Source of the DNA: an uncultured Eubacteriales bacterium
Lineage (GTDB): Bacteria; Bacillota; Clostridia; Oscillospirales; Oscillospiraceae
Length of the DNA: 7,615 nucleotides
NCBI GenBank assembly: GCA_900546485.1
Contig: URDK01000108.1
Span: 1 to 7,615, forward strand
Direction of reading: 5' to 3'
The notes under the pieces: generated by a model
The model's input: the letters and a program-made list of their open reading frames with translations, nothing else
The model's database searches: none
What the model was told of the DNA's origin: nothing
Part shown: positions 4,417 to 7,615 of the stretch, in pieces
How the letters are laid out: every line of letters begins with the position of its first letter
How positions within the stretch are numbered: the stretch's first letter is position 1
Position numbers and translations under genes: made by a program

Positions 4417-6735
4417 ATGAGCTATGTAGGAAAAAGCGTGCCCAGGGTCGACGCCCCGGACAAGGCGGCGGGCCGGGCCATGTACACAGCCGACCTCTGC
4501 GGCAAAAATGCGCTTGTGGCCAAGGTGCTTCACGCGCCGCACGCCCACGCGCTGGTAAAGAGTATAAACACCGAAAAGGCCCTGAAAGTCGAGGGAGTGG
4601 AGGCGGTCTTCACCTGCTTCGACGTGCCGAAAAACTACTTTCCCACCGCGGGCCACCCCTGGTCAACGGACATAGAGCACCAGGACATAGCCGACAGGCT
4701 GCTGCTCACAGACCACGTCCGCTTCTGGGGCGACGACGTTGCAGTTGTCGTTGCGACGGACGAGCTTGCGGCAGAGAAGGCTCTCGGCGAGATAGAGGTA
4801 GAGTACGAGGAGCTGCCCTTCGTCCTCAATGCGCAGGAGGCGATGCGCGACGGCGCGCCGCAGCTGCATGAGGAATTCCCGGGCAATGTGCTCGGCCACA
4901 GCAGCATCCGCACAGGCAGCTATGCCGAGGCAATCAAGGAGCCGGGGCTCATCAAGGTCGAGGGCTGGTACGATACGCCCACGGTCCAGCACTGCCACAT
5001 CGAGAACCACGGCTGCTGGGCATATATGGAGAACGGCCGCGTGGTCGTGGTCACCTCAACGCAGATACCGCACATCGTGCGCCGCATCGTCGGTCAGGCT
5101 CTGGGCATACCCTGGGGCGAGGTGCGGATAATAAAGCCCTACATAGGCGGCGGCTTCGGCAACAAGCAGGACGCGCTCTATGAGCCGCTCTGCGCCTGGC
5201 TGACTACAAAGCTGGGCGGCCGGACGGTCAGAATAGAATGCAGCAGGGAGGAGACCTTCACCTGCAACCGCGTCCGCCATGCCATACGCAGCCACATTAT
5301 TTCCTGGGTACGGCCGGACGGCAGCTTTGCCGCCCGCAAGCTCGAGTGCTGGTCGAATCAGGGCGGCTACGCCTCACACGGGCACGGCATCTGCGCCAAG
5401 GGCATGAACTCTTTTCCGCAGATCTACCCCTGCGAGAACCTCGAGTGCGACTCCTGGACTGTATTCACCAATCTCCCGCCCGCGGGCGCGATGCGCGGCT
5501 ACGGCATACCTCAAGCCACCTTCGCGGGCGAGGCGCATATTGACGATGTCGCGAAGGCGCTCGGCATGAGCCCTATCGAGCTCCGGCGCAAAATAGCCAT
5601 GCCGAAGGGCTACAAGGACGGTTTCTCAAAGAACGTCAACTGGAGCGACAGCTTCCGCGAGTGCATGGAGGCGGGGGCCAGGGCCACGGACTTCGAGCGG
5701 CTGTATGCGGAGTACGCAAAGCCTCAGACGGGCAATATCCGCCGCGGCGTGGGTATGGCGCTCTATTGGTATAACACAGGCGTGTGGCCGATATCGCTGG
5801 AGAGTTCGTCCTGCCGCATGGTGCTCAACCAGGACGGCTCCGTGCAGGTGCAGACCGGCGAGACGGAGATAGGCCAGGGCTGCGACACGGTTTACGCGCA
5901 GATGACCGCCGACGCCGTGGGCATACCGGTGGGGAGCGTACACGTGGTCTCCACACAGGACACGGACATCTCGCCCTACGGCAGCGGCGCCTACGCCTCG
6001 CGCCAGACCTACGTCGGCGGCTTTGCCATCAGCAAGACCGGCGCGCTGCTCCGCGAGCGCATACTCGACTACGCCCACAAGCTCACGCGGATGCCGGTCT
6101 CGAACCTCGATCTGCGCGAGGGCAATATCGTCCGCACCACGGACGGTGAGCGGCTCATGAGCCTCGCCGAGCTTGCGACGGAGGCGCTCTACTCGATGGA
6201 GGACAGCCGCCACATCACCGCCGAGGCCACGGCGCAGATAAAGTCCAACGCCTATTCCTTCGGCTGCTCGTTCGCGGAGGTCGAGGTCGACATCCCCCTG
6301 TGCAAGGTGAAGCTGCTGAATCTGGTCAACGTCCACGACTGCGGCACCCTCATCAACCCGGCGCTGGCAGAGGCCCAGGTCCACGGCGGCATGTCCATGG
6401 CCATCGGTTACGGCCTCAGTGAAGAGCTGAAGTTCGACGAGAAGACCGGAAAGCCCCTGAACAACAATCTGCTGGACTACAAGCTGTCCACCTTTATGGA
6501 CCATCCCACGCTCCAGGCGGCGTTCGTGGAAAACCCGGAGCCCACCTCTCCCTACGGCACCAAGGCCCTGGGCGAGCCCCCGGCCTGTTCGCCGGCGCCG
6601 GCCATCCGCAACGCCATTCTCAACGCCACCGGCGTGGCCATCGACTGCACACCCATCACGCCCCACGTGCTGTTCGCCGAGTTCAGCAAGGCGGGCCTGA
6701 TCCACGACAGCTGGAATGAAAAGGAGGGCAAATAA
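4417..6735 (+). CDS. xdhA: Xanthine dehydrogenase-type molybdenum hydroxylase, molybdopterin-binding subunit
   Basis: 772-residue large subunit of a three-subunit molybdenum hydroxylase, which hydroxylates purines such as hypoxanthine/xanthine or related N-heterocycles with water-derived oxygen. The a/b hammerhead domain spans about 13-135 and the molybdopterin domains follow. Cofactor and active-site landmarks are GGGFGNKQD (244-252), TNLPPAGAMRGYGIPQ (351-366), TEIGQGCDT (483-491) and the catalytic glutamate E720 in KALGEPP. From memory it most resembles E. coli XdhA (752 aa), including GFGNKQD, ASHGHGI and AMRGYG. The exact substrate is inferred, since by hand alignment the mammalian substrate residues E802 and R880 fall on Q251 and K328. 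The ATG start has GGGAGG six bases upstream. xdhB begins three bases after the stop. Odd feature: codon usage changes sharply between about 6240 and 6300 with the frame intact, so the C-terminal 150-160 residues may have a different origin. A relative such as nicotinate or another purine hydroxylase cannot be excluded. Confidence 0.93.
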   Translation: MSYVGKSVPRVDAPDKAAGRAMYTADLCGKNALVAKVLHAPHAHALVKSINTEKALKVEGVEAVFTCFDVPKNYFPTAGHPWSTDIEHQDIADRLLLTDHVRFWGDDVAVVVATDELAAEKALGEIEVEYEELPFVLNAQEAMRDGAPQLHEEFPGNVLGHSSIRTGSYAEAIKEPGLIKVEGWYDTPTVQHCHIENHGCWAYMENGRVVVVTSTQIPHIVRRIVGQALGIPWGEVRIIKPYIGGGFGNKQDALYEPLCAWLTTKLGGRTVRIECSREETFTCNRVRHAIRSHIISWVRPDGSFAARKLECWSNQGGYASHGHGICAKGMNSFPQIYPCENLECDSWTVFTNLPPAGAMRGYGIPQATFAGEAHIDDVAKALGMSPIELRRKIAMPKGYKDGFSKNVNWSDSFRECMEAGARATDFERLYAEYAKPQTGNIRRGVGMALYWYNTGVWPISLESSSCRMVLNQDGSVQVQTGETEIGQGCDTVYAQMTADAVGIPVGSVHVVSTQDTDISPYGSGAYASRQTYVGGFAISKTGALLRERILDYAHKLTRMPVSNLDLREGNIVRTTDGERLMSLAELATEALYSMEDSRHITAEATAQIKSNAYSFGCSFAEVEVDIPLCKVKLLNLVNVHDCGTLINPALAEAQVHGGMSMAIGYGLSEELKFDEKTGKPLNNNLLDYKLSTFMDHPTLQAAFVENPEPTSPYGTKALGEPPACSPAPAIRNAILNATGVAIDCTPITPHVLFAEFSKAGLIHDSWNEKEGK
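6241..6300. other. Probable mosaic (recombination or assembly) junction inside xdhA
   Basis: Hand counts of Ile codons: upstream in xdhA (codons 1-610) ATA is 18 of 35, the last at 6238-6240. Downstream in xdhA it is 0 of 8, and in the visible part of xdhB 1 of 24, with ATC dominant. CTG rises from 13 of 39 Leu codons upstream to 13 of 17 in the xdhA tail and 15 of 23 in xdhB. The other genes to the left also use ATA often, so the left part matches its neighbours and the right part is the outlier. The reading frame and the conserved motif NVHDCGTLINP just downstream are intact. Confidence 0.6.
6721..6728 (+). promoter_or_regulatory. Ribosome binding site of xdhB inside the xdhA tail
   Basis: AAGGAGGG forms part of the last xdhA codons (K-E-G-K-stop) and lies ten bases before the xdhB ATG at 6739. 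This picks the first of two nearby in-frame ATG codons (6739 and 6748) and suggests that translation of the two subunits is coupled. Confidence 0.8.
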
Positions 6736-6738
6736 GCC

Positions 6739-7615
6739 ATGTATGATATGAAAGCCTTATACGAGGCCTCCAGCGTGGAAAACGCGGTGGCCCTCCGTCT
6801 GGAGCATCCAGAAGCCCAGATCATCGCCGGCGGCAGCGACGTACTGGTGCAGATGCGCGAGGGCAAGCGCGCCGGTGCGGAGCTGATCTCCATCTACGGG
6901 CTGGATGAACTCCGGGGCGTGACCCTGGAGGCAGACGGCACCCTGCGGATCGGCTCCCTCACCAGCTTTTCCCACATTACCCGGGATCCCCTGATCCAGA
7001 AATACCTCCATGTTTTGGGAGAGGCCGTGGACCAGGTGGGCGGTCCCCAGATCCGCAACATCGGCACCATCGGCGGTAACACCTGTAACGGTGTCACCTC
7101 CGCGGACTCCGCCTCCACTCTCCACGCCTACGACGCCATTGTGGAGCTGACGGGACCGGACGGTATCCGCCGCCAGCCCATCCGGGAGTTCTACATCAGG
7201 GCGGGCAAGGTGGATATCCGTCCCGGCGAGATCCAAACGGCTATCCTGATCGAAAAAGACAGTTATATTGACACATTTGGCCACTATATAAAGTATGCCA
7301 TGCGGAATGCCATGGACATCGCCACCCTGGGAACCTCTGTGAACGTCCGCCTTTCCGCCGACAAAAAGACCGTGGAGCGGGCGAGAGTGGCCTTCGGCGT
7401 GGCGGGGCCGGTGCCCCTGCGGGCGGCGGCTGCGGAGGAGCTGGCCGCCGGACAGCCGGTGAGCCTGGAGCTGGCGGATCGCTTTGCCCAGGCGGTGAAG
7501 GAGGACATCAATCCCCGGGACTCCTGGCGGGCGGCCAAGGATTTCCGGATGCACATCGCGGTGGAGAGCGCCCGGCGGGCGTTCATCGAAGCGGTGAAGC
7601 TGGCGGGAGGTGACC
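6739..7615 (+). CDS. xdhB: Xanthine dehydrogenase-type hydroxylase, FAD-binding subunit (partial, runs off the window)
   Basis: 292 codons are visible with no stop before the window edge. The E. coli XdhB is 292 residues, so only a few codons should be missing. The medium subunit carries FAD and passes electrons from the molybdenum site, via the 2Fe-2S clusters, to NAD+ or another acceptor. The two FAD-binding signatures are present: IIAGGSDVLVQM (28-39), and QIRNIGTIGGNTCN (104-117) followed by SADSASTL, which binds the pyrophosphate and isoalloxazine. The C-terminal CO_dh_flav_C-type domain covers about 180 onward, with DINPRDSWRAAKDFRM near the end. It follows xdhA by three bases in one operon, and a small 2Fe-2S subunit gene (xdhC) is expected next. 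Codon usage (ATC-rich, CTG-rich, TCC-rich) differs from the genes to the left but matches the xdhA tail. Confidence 0.93.
   Translation, partial: MYDMKALYEASSVENAVALRLEHPEAQIIAGGSDVLVQMREGKRAGAELISIYGLDELRGVTLEADGTLRIGSLTSFSHITRDPLIQKYLHVLGEAVDQVGGPQIRNIGTIGGNTCNGVTSADSASTLHAYDAIVELTGPDGIRRQPIREFYIRAGKVDIRPGEIQTAILIEKDSYIDTFGHYIKYAMRNAMDIATLGTSVNVRLSADKKTVERARVAFGVAGPVPLRAAAAEELAAGQPVSLELADRFAQAVKEDINPRDSWRAAKDFRMHIAVESARRAFIEAVKLAGGD

Noticed and set aside
5626..6705. Long leftward open frame (359 codons) opposite xdhA.
   Set aside because: It is antisense to a well-supported enzyme with conserved motifs in order. It has no plausible family and is rich in Arg/His/Val/Gly/Leu, as is typical of GC-rich shadow frames.
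6757..7554. Leftward open frame (265 codons) opposite xdhB.
   Set aside because: xdhB on the plus strand carries both FAD-binding signatures, an RBS and operon context. The antisense frame has none of these.
1..7615. Mobile elements, CRISPR arrays, tRNA or rRNA genes.
   Set aside because: No transposase, integrase, spaced direct repeats, terminal inverted repeats or structural RNA signatures were found on reading both strands.

Overview
The window looks like chromosomal DNA from a GC-rich member of the Firmicutes, most plausibly a gut-type Clostridia (Oscillospirales-like). The basis is strong AGGAGG-type ribosome binding sites before every complete gene, frequent TTG/GTG starts, an aldo/keto reductase with a clostridial-style ferredoxin tail, and sigma-A-type promoters. 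This placement is inference; there is no rRNA or other taxonomic marker here. No mobile element, CRISPR array, tRNA or rRNA is visible.

Layout. (1) Positions 1-30 hold the last nine codons of a rightward reading frame. It meets a leftward operon at a bidirectional terminator (41-70). (2) The leftward operon is trmO (tRNA m6t6A methyltransferase), then a Fe-S aldo/keto reductase, then greA (transcript cleavage factor). Its promoter lies at 2438-2466. (3) Back to back with it, a rightward monocistronic gene encodes an ArsB/NhaD/SLC13-like membrane transporter and ends at a second bidirectional terminator (3659-3690). (4) Leftward mocA (molybdenum cofactor cytidylyltransferase-like) faces that terminator. 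It is transcribed divergently from xdhA-xdhB, which encode the molybdenum and FAD subunits of a xanthine-dehydrogenase-type hydroxylase; xdhB runs off the right edge. The small 2Fe-2S subunit gene (xdhC) would be expected just beyond.

How the genes fit together. The mocA/xdhAB block is a coherent functional unit: MocA-type enzymes attach CMP to molybdopterin to make the cytosine dinucleotide cofactor used by this hydroxylase family. The trmO-AKR-greA operon joins translation, redox and transcription functions with no obvious shared pathway. The transporter has no recognisable link to either side.

The most notable anomaly is inside xdhA. Codon usage changes abruptly between about 6240 and 6300. 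The Ile codon ATA makes up 18 of 35 Ile codons in the first 610 codons, then 1 of 32 in the rest of xdhA plus xdhB, with a parallel shift from CTC to CTG for Leu. The reading frame is intact across the change, so it is either a recombination/mosaic junction or an assembly chimera. I see no clearly new biological system otherwise.
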